Shown: positions 36,389 through 48,293 of the stretch, piece after piece | Layout: every line of letters begins with the position of its first letter | Numbering within the stretch: position 1 is the stretch's first letter | Assembly (NCBI RefSeq): GCF_000512585.2 | Contig: NC_089248.1 | Coordinates: forward strand, 1,364,001-1,428,000 | Direction of reading: 5' to 3' | Source: Kwoniella bestiolae CBS 10118 | Taxonomy: Eukaryota > Basidiomycota > Tremellomycetes > Tremellales > Cryptococcaceae | DNA length: 64,000 bases | Position numbers and translations under genes: made by a program | The notes under the pieces: generated by a model | The model's database searches: none | What the model was told of the DNA's origin: nothing | The model's input: the letters and a program-made list of their open reading frames with translations, nothing else

Positions 36389-38797
36389 TTATACTGAGAT
36401 TGATGCATTGTTTCTTATGCGAGCTCTTTAGGATGAGGAAAATATCCATCACAACCTCACCGGTATCAGGCTGAGTATGAGATCTAGGGATACTTCTCGA
36501 GAGTCAATGAGCAGCGTACAGTATCTCCAGAACAGGTCCTCCTCCAGGAGGAAGTACGATGGCTACTCTATCACCCAAACCCCACGGGCATATTCATGGG
36601 GGTTATGCTTGTTGATAAAAACTTCCCATTCCCATCGCACGATAAAAACCCACTCGGAGCAAGTGATCTTTGGCTTTCCCCCATCCACCTTCTCTAAGCT
36701 TCCCTAGTGAGATCCACCCGTTTGCCCCACTCGATCGGATTCCCACTCCACACCTTGTCCTTGGCTTCTACGGGGTTAGTATCCACCGATATCATCCCAT
36801 CTGGTGATTCCCGGATAGATCTCTGGTCAACCACGTGGCGAGGAAGCCGTCCGAGTAAATCCGACCCTTTTGCACTGTATTCCTATTTCTTCCGATACTG
36901 ACGAAATGAAGGACCGACTTTTCTCCGCCCTTCTGGGTGGATGATCGGCGAAAACGGTCGATTAATCGTCGGTCCGCCAATGGGCCGGTAGAAAGAGAAA
37001 CGAAAAGAACTGGAGCCGCAATATGGTATCATCAGTTGGGTTGGGAGCTGTCGCGTCGATCAGCTTAGTTTGAGGTACGCCCTGCTTTCCTCCCTCATGC
37101 GTTGGGAGAGGTTTTGCTTTGGTTTCATTCGGTATAGACCAATCCCGATGAGATGGATATTAACAATTGACGGACCGAAAATCCCAGTTGAGCTCCACGA
37201 AAGGATACATATACAGTATTTCCTTCTTTTGGATGAAAGCCAAGTGTAGATGCATGCAGATCACCTGCTTCTTTGTCTCATGACTCGAGTCGATCGGTCC
37301 GTTTATGCCGTCGTCATTGCACGTCAATTAACGGTAATGGGAATGCCATCTCTCATGCAACGGTTTAGTAAACTTGTAGTTTGGTTTTTGTCTAGTTGTG
37401 TTGTTTGCATCTCAACATCCTACACATAGATACACATCCTTTGAACCATCATAGCCCCTCGCAGCATATCTACCGGCGGTAACACGCATCAAAGCATCAG
37501 TAAGCCTGAACCTGTATCAAGGGGTTTGTTGGGTGTGTACGGTAAACAGTGTACAGCATTAGGACGGATAAAAGTCTAGAATAATATAGGGGGGAAACGC
37601 CACCACCACCACCAAAGAGAGAAAACTGGGTTCTGGACTTTTGACTTTAGGTGTTTGATTGATGGCTTGTGCGGTAAATGGTAAATTGGTGGAGCACCCA
37701 CTTCCGAAAAAACCGAACAACCGATAGGATAGGATATAGGTTCACAACGGATAATACATTTACAAGCGCGTTGAAGTGTACTGTAATACCGTAAATGGGA
37801 AGGGAAAATTGAACCGTCATTTCCCAGTACAGTACTGCGTAGTACTGTAAAAGTGATAGCGATACACCGGATTTAACCATAATCCCATAACCAACAACCG
37901 AACAAACGAACAAACCAACAAACGAAATTCTTCACATCACCTCACTACCGTTCTTCCCCATCTACTCTACTCGATACGCGATACCTTCCATAGATGGTTG
38001 ATTCTCATTCCTATTTCATCCATTCTTCTTCTCAAGTTTAGTACGGTTGGTTGGATCAGTGGGACTTTTCTTAACTGTTATATTCTTTGGAAGGAGCATT
38101 CAAAGGATCGGTCGACATCACATCATAAAGAAAACCCATGGGCGAAACAGAGTCAGTAACAGGTTCTCGGTGAAACTTTTACCTTACTCCTTTGTGATCG
38201 TTACTCCCACCACACATCAACTATATAACCGGAACAGAGAGACACATCGCATCGAAACCTATAGAAATAGAAAGATATCTATTGGCAGATGAGAAACGGA
38301 TTGAATAGTCATAGTCAGAGTCGAACAATATAACTGAACCAGATTCATTCGACACGTTTCAACCGCGACGAAGCCTTCGCTTTCTTTGAAAAATAGAAAC
38401 ATTGTCTCGTCTGATGGTAGTCGGGTTAGATGGTTGTTATTGATATCGGTTTAGTCTTAGTGGCAATCTGTGAGTTGGTCTTTGACTCCATCTATTGAAT
38501 ATCAATATCCCTTCACTGGGATAATCCGACTTGCATATACAATAGGAAATGGAGATTCTGTTTCTCGATTGCCTCTTGCCTATCTATTAGAGGTCTGGAT
38601 CCAAGAGAGATAGATCTCTAGGCTGACAAACTGGAATCATTCTCTTTTGATGGATGGTCACACACACAGCGCATTGACACTTCTCTCACCCATCAACCAA
38701 TTAATTTAACCTATACGTCATATAACAACACATCCTCACAACACAACAATCACAACTCTCTTCTCACTCCATCCCATTTACTTCGCCACTATTCACC
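36389..38797. other. gene-free interval of 2.4 kb upstream of the ECL1-type gene
   Basis: No coding sequence was found on either strand. It contains long C/A-rich runs (e.g. ACAAACGAACAAACCAACAA near 37899), a perfect inverted repeat at 37829-37848, two copies of GTACTGTAA (37778-37786 and 37842-37850) and a TATATAA at 38220-38226. The size suggests a large regulatory region or a long leader for the downstream gene. Confidence 0.5.
37829..37848. repeat. perfect 8-bp inverted repeat with 4-nt loop
   Basis: ACAGTACT, loop GCGT, then AGTACTGT. The arms pair fully. It lies 950 bases upstream of the ECL1-type start codon and could be an operator-like factor site or a hairpin; see findings. Confidence 0.7.
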
Positions 38798-40869
38798 ATG
38801 GATCCATTATTACTCGCTCATCCACCCACATCCTACGCACAGATATCAGGCGTGACGACCGACGAAATGCCATTCGACTCGTTTTGCATCGTCTGCGATA
38901 GGTTGATAATACCCCCGAAAGAGGTCGAGCCTGTCGAGGGTCCAAAGCCAACCAAGAAGAAGTTGGGAGGAGGAACCATCAGAGTGAGCATACCCACCCA
39001 TTCTCACACACTTGATCAAGTCTGATAATGTACGCGTCTCAGGTGAAGAACCCAGATGGGACAACCACGACACGTTCAGCAAATGGTCAGAAAGTGACGC
39101 GACCAGGATTGAAGCGAAATCCCAACTCGGCAGCTCGTCTGGCAGCTCTGAATTCTTCCTCGAAGATGCAACCTCTCACCAGATCAAAGACGAACGAATC
39201 CGTCACCTCCCCTACTTCCGAATCACCCATCGATCTATCTTCCCCTCAATCACAGAAAGTCATCACCCCCCGAATCAACACCTCCTCACCACCTTTCAGA
39301 TCATCGATATACTGCTCCAAGCAGTGTATGGAGCATGACGCGGGAAAATCGTCCGAGGCCTACGCGAACATCGCTAGAACATTATCATATGACTTTTCAC
39401 ATGCTTTCCCATTGGATACCCCCGGTGTGGCGGTCCCAGATCATGCTAGAAGTCCTTATGGCCCTCCATCACCTCTCTTCGTTTCTGGATCAGACACCGA
39501 GTCGTCCGCTGCCTCCAACGCAGGTGGATTACACGATAACTCAGGTCCAGCAAGCTCCGCACCTAAATTTATGGAATATTTCAGATTATCCAAAGAAGGG
39601 CCAGATGACGCTTGGAACTCCATCCAACGCCAACGACGAAGCTCGATGCAGCCCTCTTCATCTCAACGACCCACCTCCTCGCACTCTCACGTGCACCCCT
39701 CAAATGAAAGCTTATCAAGCTTATGGAATGCCGACTCGGACCTGGCCTTGGACCATCGATCAGTCTCAGGTTCGGGATCACACAGGATGAGAGCCATGAC
39801 TCCCGCGCAGATACCTGAAGAAGATCGACGAGAGTCGCACGGAGCCGGTAGAAGATCGGTATCGATCTCAAGTGAACATTCCGCGCCTATCCCTGCCAGA
39901 GCACCATTACGAAGATCCGATCTAAGTCATACTTCCCTCTTGGCCTCTTCGCCCTCATCCATGCAGAACGTCCCTATCCCACCTGAATTCGGTTCAGCAC
40001 CTTCACATACCCTCGACTTACTCCAATCGTACGCCCATGCTTTCCCTGTACGATCCCCCTCAGGATTATCAACAAGCGTTCAAAGAGGATTCGTCTTCCC
40101 CGGATCCACAGCGATGTCACCCAACCCATCCGAATCGAGACGATCAAGTATGTCCCGACCCGTCTCAGGTACCATTCGCGCGAAATCCCGAAATGGGAAT
40201 GGAAATGGATGTGAAGCTACCTGGGACTCGTTCGGGAAAGAGGTAGTGGACGAGAAGAACTATAAATCGTACTGCAAGAAGACTGGTCAATCGACATTAT
40301 CTTCTTCAGTGACTGCTGCGCCTGCCCCCATGTCTGTCCCTGCGGATTTCAGGGGTAGACCAGAATTGGATATGAACAATAGTACCCCCAAGCAGAGTTT
40401 GGAGAGGGGAATCGGAGGATGGAAAATCAAATATTTTCAACCTTCCTCGAATCTCGTCGAGAGGAGCGGGACCATAACCAGAGATCGATCTTCATCTAGA
40501 AGTACCGATCGGACCAGTTCATCTTCGGGTAGATCAGCTAGTCGACCTCGAACTGGCAATGGAATCAACATCCCCACCACTTCCAATACGTTGTCCACCT
40601 CCATCTCGTCCAATTCGACCTCAAGGACGCCAAGGATGTTACCTCCCCCTAGACCTGCTACCACCCTACCTACCACCGGTGAAGCTCCTGATATGTCAAG
40701 TTTGAAGTTGGACACGACCAGCGGATTCGAGGGTGTGTCAAACTCCGTTCCTAAGTCGGGATTTAATTGGGAATCGTCCGAGAAGAAGGGAATGAAGACT
40801 TATGAGATACCTGATTTACCGAAATTCAAGTTGGATAGGACTAAAGCTGGATTGTTCTATTTCCAGTAA
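38798..40869 (+). CDS. ECL1-family zinc-binding lifespan factor
   Basis: Two exons: 38798-38983 and 39043-40869; 670 residues. The N-terminus has FDSFCIVCDRLI with C30 and C33, and after a spacer IYCSKQCMEHDAG with C153 and C157: the paired CxxC / YCSxxC signature of the fission-yeast Ecl1 (extender of chronological lifespan) family, which binds zinc. Fission-yeast members are short (about 80-90 aa); this one carries a 500-residue disordered Ser/Pro-rich extension, as seen in many basidiomycete homologues. Near the C-terminus DLPKFKLDRTKAGLFYF is hydrophobic and may be a docking motif. Role in stationary phase and nutrient stress is inferred from the family. Confidence 0.85.
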
Positions 40870-41898
40870 ACTCTCCGGCTCTTCTATGGTAGATTTGTTG
40901 TCATTTGTAATATACCCTCGTATTGTATATAAGCATTAAACATACCACCAAAGGCATTAACCAATCAAGTTGTATAATTCGATTTTAGTTTGGATCTTTA
41001 TAATTGTATTTTGTTTTATAGGAAGGAAGGATGAAGATCTTTGTATGAGACGGTGAAAGATGCATATCTGTCAGAAGATTAGTTGCATGTTGCGATTTTG
41101 TCGATGCGTGACATTCAGTCTTTGCTTGCGAAATGTGAGACCGAATGCAGAGAGAGAGGGTGGCCGAGGGATGTTGAACGAAGGAGCTGGTTCCTTTGGC
41201 TACTCTCTCTTTCATTAAATACGGTAGATACTATTGCGAGATCACCTCACATCGTACATCAGCGATGCAATACCATTATGTACCTGAGGCTACGCTACAT
41301 TATCGAGCGGATCCAACATGATTCCTCATCGTTACTATGGCTATGCTATGCTGTCCTCCATCGTGATGATGTACGGGAAGACCGAGGTAATCCCCTCGTC
41401 ATTATCGGGGGCCGACCTGCGGATTGATGACCAATGTTGAGTAACGTCCGATGGAAATTACCCGATTAGGTATTTCCATGTTTTTCACTGTATGCTATGC
41501 TGGGGATGATCATCGCCGTTGTTGTTGTTGGTGGTGTTGCCTCTTGCGACATCCTGTTAACGTACATATACATGGGTGATATGAAGATTCGAACCAGCAT
41601 CATAGATCACCACGTAGATATATTGAGTACAGCCGTAGTCACTTCAACTCCGCCCGCTGACAAAGTATACATTCGATTCTCGGTAAAAGGAGTAAGTCGA
41701 ACTCGAAAACAAACAACACCGAAGGTCTCACTCGTTTGGGTTTGGATTTGGATTTGGATTTGGTACCTTGAGCATACGCGGACACATAACATCACATTTG
41801 TCAACATTCGTATCTCCTCCTTCCACAATCACGATAGAAGCATAGAATTATAATTAGATTAGATACATCATCCCCTGCGTCCTCAGATCCCATCCAAG
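40870..41898. other. intergenic, leader of VTT gene
   Basis: About 1 kb with no supported gene. A (TTTGGA)n microsatellite lies at 41735-41763. The frames seen here have no domain. Confidence 0.4.
41735..41763. repeat. (TTTGGA)n microsatellite
   Basis: TTTGGG followed by three TTTGGA units and a partial fifth. It lies 135 bases before the predicted start at 41899. Confidence 0.85.
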
Positions 41899-44800
41899 AT
41901 GCCCAACCTCAATTCCAACAAAGATGGTATAGGATTAGGACTATTGGGAAGTGGGAAGAAGAGATCGAGTTCACCTTTGACTATACCCAATACGCTTGAA
42001 GAGGTCGAGGATATACCGTGAGTCTTGTTCTTCTCTTGACTACAGTGCTTGGGCGAATGAAGTCTATTGGTCGGGTAGGAAGATACGTGCATTCACCCAA
42101 TGTCTAGGGGTGCATAGGGATTTGCTTTAGTGTGTGATTGGTCATGTCTTGTCATTGAGGCTTGTGCTTTCAACGTCGTCTCTTGACTATGCTACACCGC
42201 ATTCTTCACTTCTTCTTTTTAGTTATGCCTGTATCCTTTTGGACTTGATCCGTAATCTTATTCATCATTTATCAAAAGTAATACCACAATACTGATCGTG
42301 TGATCTCATACCCATCAACCCCTTTCCTCCCTCGGCATTCATCATACCCCCTCCCCTCCTTCCATCATCTCCGTCATCATCTCGCCAAAACCACGACTTT
42401 CATCTCATCTCACCAATGACGGAATAACAACCACGACGTCGACATACATCTATCCTTTGTGTACTGTGTGTCCGTACCTCTTCAAAAAATCCAATTTCTT
42501 TTGTCTGGTCGGAACTTCAACCTGGACCTGTATCATAAATACAACATCAACATTCGTCATCCCCCCATCCCATCTCCGAAACCTGCAACCCTAAACCCAA
42601 CACGACCTCTCCACGCACTGCTTTTGCCTACCATCTGACGTCGACATTTTCATCGTTAATCGTATGATACGAATCCAAATTCAAATACCTTCCAACCCAA
42701 ATTCCTACCATGTCATGTCATGTCTCGGACTGAAACATTCCTTCTCCCACCACTAAACAAAACAGCTCATACGCCGATTCGCCTCAACCCCGCTCATCCA
42801 CACTCCCCATTCCATCTGGATCTCGTACTCCCCCATATTCCACACCTGTCCGTCCGAAAAGACTACGATCCAGAACATCAACCATGTCAACCTACAATCC
42901 ACCATTACCACCTGTCATGTCCCGTGAAAACTCCTCTGAGGATATCCATGTATCTTCTTCTGGGGGTAGACCAATGGGAGACGCAGCGGATGTGGTAGCT
43001 CATCTATCAAGGAGTTTAGAAGCTGGTCCATCAAGGTTATCAACCGCTGCATCTTTACTACAAACTCCCAAGACGACTGGGAACAGAAGAGCTTCAAAGT
43101 CCGTTTCTGGATCTAGACCCACACTCATCGTCACTCCTGCTAAAAGGACACAATCATACTATACACCTCAAGTCAAACCTTCCGATTCATTCCCTTCATC
43201 ATCCTCTATCCCGTCGAGTCCTGTATTGGGACCAAATATCGTTAAGAGGAAGACCTCAATACCGAACTTAGTGAGGAGGTATACCACTCGTGAAGAAGAG
43301 GGCATAAGTGAAGTACCAAACGAAGACTATTTGGAACCCCCCACGTCGACAACTACAGGAAGTATGGGTAAAGGAAAGGGAAAGGAGAAAGCGGTAGAAT
43401 CAAGAGCAAGATCAACGAGTACAAGTATTGTCGTTCCTCAAACTCAAGATTTGACTGAACATTCAACTTACACCTTCCCTTCCAACTCTCATTTTCACTC
43501 TGCCTCGTCCTCGGGACCATCATCCCTCAACCACGTACCTGAACTTCCACCTTCATCGCAAGCTTGGTCGGGTATGCCTCTGTCCCCACCACCCTCCGAT
43601 CAAGAGGTTGATTCTTATACCCCACCTCAAGCTACTCCGGCTGCCTCCTCTTCGACCTTCATCAAGTCAGCTTATGAGGTTGGAGAATCTTTACTGAGCT
43701 GGGTCAAGCCTAAGAAACATAGATATGATGGATCAGGATACAGACGTGGATCAGACGATGATTCTGAGAAAGGATTGATTGGATCGGGGTCGGATCAGGA
43801 TGATGAGGATGAGGGATACGAGGGAAGAGGAAGTGCAGAATCCATACGACGTCCGGGGAAATACTGGGGGATCTGGACTTCCGATTCTAATGAAGACGAT
43901 CAATCTCAATCGAATTATTTCACGTTACCTCCCACACCGCCATTGGATCAGAATGATAATGCCGAATACCCTCAGTTCCAAGCTGCTCTCAATCACGGAG
44001 GTAGGGATTCCTTCCCTGCTACTTTACCTACACCTGCACTCTCCACGAAATCACTCTCAAGGGATAATTCGAAACGCAACAAGTTGAGGAAAGCCTTCCA
44101 ATCTAGAAGAAGCGATGCGATGAGTAATGATGATTCGAGGGGATGGTTGACTACTTTACCAAATATCTGGGCGGGTTACAGAGGTGGTAAGACCGCTGAA
44201 GTTCTCAAGGAGCTGGGCTGGACAGTCGGGATCTTGGTCGGAGCGTTCTTCGTGTCTGCTGGTTTGGTATTGTGGTTGATTCAGAGTATGCCAATGTGAG
44301 TGATACTGTGAGCTTCATGTTTGCGATAACGGGATACTGATGTCTGTGGTTTCGACTTTGTAGTACTACTCTGAAAAAACTCCCACAATCTACCACCGAC
44401 CTTCAGCTTCTTTCCGCTGAGATTAGATCGTACATGGCTTCGAGTGATTCCGGCTGGTGGCATACTATTGGAGTGCTCACTTTCGTAGGATGCTGGAAAC
44501 ATGCTTGGAGTGTACCTGGAGCGGTTATTTTGGTGAGTTGGCCGTGTCCTCTGCAGGTAGCGGAGATCGTTAACTGATATACGACGCTTTCATCAGAATA
44601 TCCTCGTCGGCTCATTACTTGATCCCATGCCTGCCCTTTTCTTATTGACCATCATCACCGCCTCTGGATCTCTCGGTGCATACACCCTCTCAAGACCACT
44701 AGCACCATTGATAGCTGTCCTCTTCCCCAAACCACTTGCATTGGTCCGAGCGGCCCTCGCTCCCGAGACGATCCCCGCCCCAGCTACTGCTCAACCAACC

Positions 44801-45574
44801 GCCGGAGAAACCATCACGCCCATCCAAGCTTCCTCTGACCCCTCTCAACCTGCCATCGGGGGACCCACCGAGAAATCCACAGTCTGGCGAAGGTTGTTAA
44901 TCATGCGTGCGATGGGATTCGTACCGTGGTCAGGTATGAATGTAGCGTGTGGAGTTGTCGGGGTAGATTGGAAGGTATTCTGGATCACAACAGCGGCAGG
45001 AAGTGCATCTTGGTCCTACGTCACTGCCTCCGTCGGTCATATCCTATCAAGATTGAAGGTACCTACCCAAGCTCTGGCCAATTCAGGTGTGATGAATGAA
45101 GGAGCAGTGGGAGGAGGGGAATCGCTCACTAGTCTATTAAGAGATCCAGTGTTAATTGCAAAATTGATATTCTTATCTGGATTGACCTTACTTCCCGTCA
45201 TACTCAAACGACGATCTCCCAACCCCGACCCATCCGACATGGGAGATTCGTCCCTCTCGACCACACCTCGATCTTCATCATCCTCATTCGAACTTACAGA
45301 CTTCTCCTCTTCCACGACCAACCCAAACTTGGATAGACCGGTACTTCCTGCGATCTCTGCCTTACGACTGGTCGATCTGACAAGTCCTTCTGGAGATGGA
45401 GATGGTCAGTCGCCCATGTCGCCCTTATCGCAGAGTTTGGCGAAATTCACACCTACGCCTAGGATGTTTGACTTGCTTAGTTTCGGGAGGACTGTTATTA
45501 GGACGGGTCAACGGGGTTTGGCGGGGGGTGTGAGGGGTGCGGAGAGGATTATAAGGGGTCAGGGTGGGAATTAG
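41899..45574 (+). CDS. VTT-domain (TVP38/TMEM64, DedA-like) membrane protein, 931 aa
   Basis: Exons 41899-42017, 42766-44295, 44364-44532 and 44597-45574; 931 residues. Residues 1-500 are disordered and Ser/Pro-rich. A helix at GWTVGILVGAFFVSAGLVLW precedes the VTT/SNARE-associated domain: WWHTIGVLTFVGCWKHAWSV, PGAVILNILVGSLLDPMPAL and TIITASGSLGAYTLSRPLAP, then RAMGFVPWSGMNVACGVVGV. A last helix LIAKLIFLSGLTLLPVIL is followed by a cytosolic tail. VTT proteins act in Golgi/ER membranes and include lipid scramblases. The 748-nt first intron (42018-42765) keeps the frame (CC|C) and is by far the longest here; translation from ATG 42884 would be an alternative. Confidence 0.85.
42018..42765 (+). 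promoter_or_regulatory. long first intron, possible internal promoter
   Basis: 748 nt between exon 1 and exon 2 of the VTT gene. The second half (about 42300-42700) is pyrimidine-rich with CATCA and CCCTCC runs, like gene leaders elsewhere in the window. An internal transcription start producing protein from ATG 42884 is possible; this is inference. Confidence 0.4.
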
Positions 45575-45985
45575 AGGGGAGTGAGGTGATGTGTGGGCGA
45601 CAAAGGGTACTTGTGGACTGAGGCGAGCGGAAGGGGATGAAGTGGGTCGAAGTGATTTGAACGAAAGTGGAGATGAAGGAGGTCCGTTGCAGCTCAGTCC
45701 AAGTTCATCCATGTATCATATCGCATTGTCCTCTTACCAAACCGTTGGCGTGATGGAGGTTACATGGCAAGTTTGAACGATCTGGATTAAGATAGAAGAA
45801 CCCTTGAATCCGTACTTGTATTTGTATCTGTATCCTGCACCTTCGCATGGTGTATACTATATAACCATATAATGTAATCTTTGTATAGTATCATGTTATG
45901 AATGCAGTTCAACAATTTGCGACGCTGGCTTATCACATATAATCATAAAGTGAATGCTACTCGTACCATTCTGATTAAATAATAT

Positions 45986-48293
45986 CTACCACCCCGAACC
46001 TCTGATTTCACCTTTCCCAACCAACCTCCAACCCCATCTCTCCTCCCCAACCTCCCAACATCCCCGACCATCTCTCTTCTCGTCGTCATCATTGGTTTCC
46101 AGTCCAAAGAACGGTGCGATGGATATCCTAATAACACCTTTGAACATCTCTAGCAGGTCTCTCTTAAGCCGCAATCCGGATTGATGGAAATCTGGAGAAG
46201 CGTTGAATTCAAGTAAGGTGACTTTCGGTACTGGTACGTCATCTGGCGTGGACGAGGCAGGAGGGAAGGATAAGATAAGATCTACGCCGAAGATCTATCA
46301 CACAAGATCATCTCAGCGACGTTCTTTTCGACCTGACAAAGGAAGATTCCACCTATCTAGAGGAAGGGATATTGCATCGGAAACTCACCTCGAAAGCATT
46401 AGGCATGAATTGTAATCCGAAACTACCGCATTCTGCCCCAGCTTTAATAGCTTCACTGATCACTTCACCAGATTTAGCGAAGACAGCTTCTAGCCATTGG
46501 TTGGTCACTTTTCCTCGAGTCTGGTACTTCCCATCTTTGGTCGACGACAGTGCATCCAGACCCTCTAGTTCCCAGAATAGCTTGACTAGTTCTTCAGGCG
46601 GTGCAGGTGCTCCGAAGGAGTCTGTCTGAAGATGTGTGCCAGATGTCAGCTCCACTCGGTCGATGGGTTGCATGGAGCAACGGGACTCTCAGCTTACCTG
46701 TAAACACGTATTTGTCAGATGCGGTCTCAAGTCCAGCTCCTCCCCTTCTTTAGATGATCTAGGTGAAGTATACGGCGATCCTGAGAACAGAGCTAGCATC
46801 GTTCGAGATAGGTGGACAGTGTAGGCTGAAGTGAGGAGAACGTAGGCTCGGAGGTGGAACTGTATCCTACGTCAGCTCGCTCGATTCATGCTCGCTCGAT
46901 TCATGGGAGAGCCGTGGAACACGGTCACGGAAGTGATACGAAGGGTACAAGTTAAAATTTTGGAAACGATGTAAAGATGACTCACTTTGTATCCTTCCAA
47001 GAAAGGCGAAGGTTGATTCGGCTGTTGAGCAATATCGAAAAGTACAGGATTGGGCATGTATTCCTATGTCCAAGAAGAAAACTGACGTTCAGCATTGGCC
47101 TAACCCTTTCGACAGAGAAGCTGACCTGTATCACAAAATGCCTCAACTGGGAGGTCATCACTCCCGTTCCATCGTCTTCATCTTCCTCTTCATCTCCATC
47201 TAGATTTATATGTCGATCGTCCTCCTCATCGCCATTAAAACCCAGCTCTGCAGCTTTCTTGGCTAACATATCTATCATCCCATCGACTCCTTGTGGTATC
47301 TGTTCATTCTCATCTGCATGTTCTTGTTCATCCTCGTCATCTTCGTAGTCCTCCTCATCTGATGAGGGAGGTTCGAATTCCTCGAATATCGCTCGTCTAC
47401 CATAAATGTCAACATCAGCTCGAAAAGCCCATAAGAATGAGCATAAGTTCAACTCGCAGCTCATCTTCCGTCGAGAACATCCGTATACCCTGTGCACGAT
47501 CTGCAAAACCAGGTTTGAGGATGTACCAGCTGTATCATAGTATATCATGTATCAGTTCAATGACCGCCATGCCTGTATAGGTCCCTGTCTTCTTCATCCC
47601 GAGAGTAGACACGAACAGGACAAGGAAGACAATCAATGTGTTATAAGTCGTTCCCTCCCATTCCAACTCAAGGATACACTCAATCTCTTCAACTCAGGCC
47701 ACTCACCTCCTCTCCTCCTCTGGTAGATCTTCATTCCCCCTCATCCCCTCACTCAAATCCCACAAATCATCCACCAAAAGCTCATCCAGCTCATCCAAAA
47801 ATTGAATCTCCACATTCCATCCCCTGGGTGTTCCACCACCCTGGTCGGGAGAGAGGATACTCTGTATACCCCTATGTTGGCATTTAGCAAGGTACGCTTG
47901 TATCGTCGAATGGAGTTGGTGTTTACGGATTAGGGCTTTACGGTATATGTATGAGGAGATTAGGTATGCGGTTGGGTTGGAGTGGGGAGGGTCGAATGAG
48001 AGGAGATCGTAGTCTGCCCTATATCGCTTTGATAATTAGTATATTTTCACTGGAGTGTGTCTGACACGACTTCTGCTCGTTCTCGTGCACACACCAGCAT
48101 AGTTGGAATCGTACATGATACAAAAGATGTACACTCACCATTGTAATGCCGCTGGAGACTCTTCGGGGTACGAGACCAGGGAGATTTTGATAGAAGGTAG
48201 GACCGAGACCAATGCTTGGACGAGGAGTGATTGGGTGTATGGTGATGGAAAGGAAACAAAGGCTTCGAGGGGCTTATCGGTAGACGTGGACAT
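45986..48293 (-). CDS. PBY1-like tubulin-tyrosine-ligase family protein
   Basis: Eight minus-strand exons: 48293-48139, 48018-47707, 47529-47458, 47396-47126, 47063-46986, 46859-46698, 46625-46389 and 46294-45986; 531 residues. The TTL ATP-grasp core is clear: YIYRKALIRKHQL, WYILKPGFADRAQGIRMF, EYMPNPVLFD, FHLRAYVLL, FGLQFMPNAFEIFGVDLILS and VTLLEFNASPDF. The order and length fit yeast PBY1, a P-body-associated ligase-like protein with an N-terminal SurE-type domain that is absent here. A 90-residue acidic insert (47126-47396) interrupts the core. Intron 3 has a GC donor (47457-47456). The substrate is unknown. Confidence 0.87.
46875..46904. repeat. 15-bp perfect tandem duplication in an intron
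   Basis: Two adjacent identical copies of GCTCGCTCGATTCAT inside intron 5 of the PBY1-like gene (46860-46985). Confidence 0.9.
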
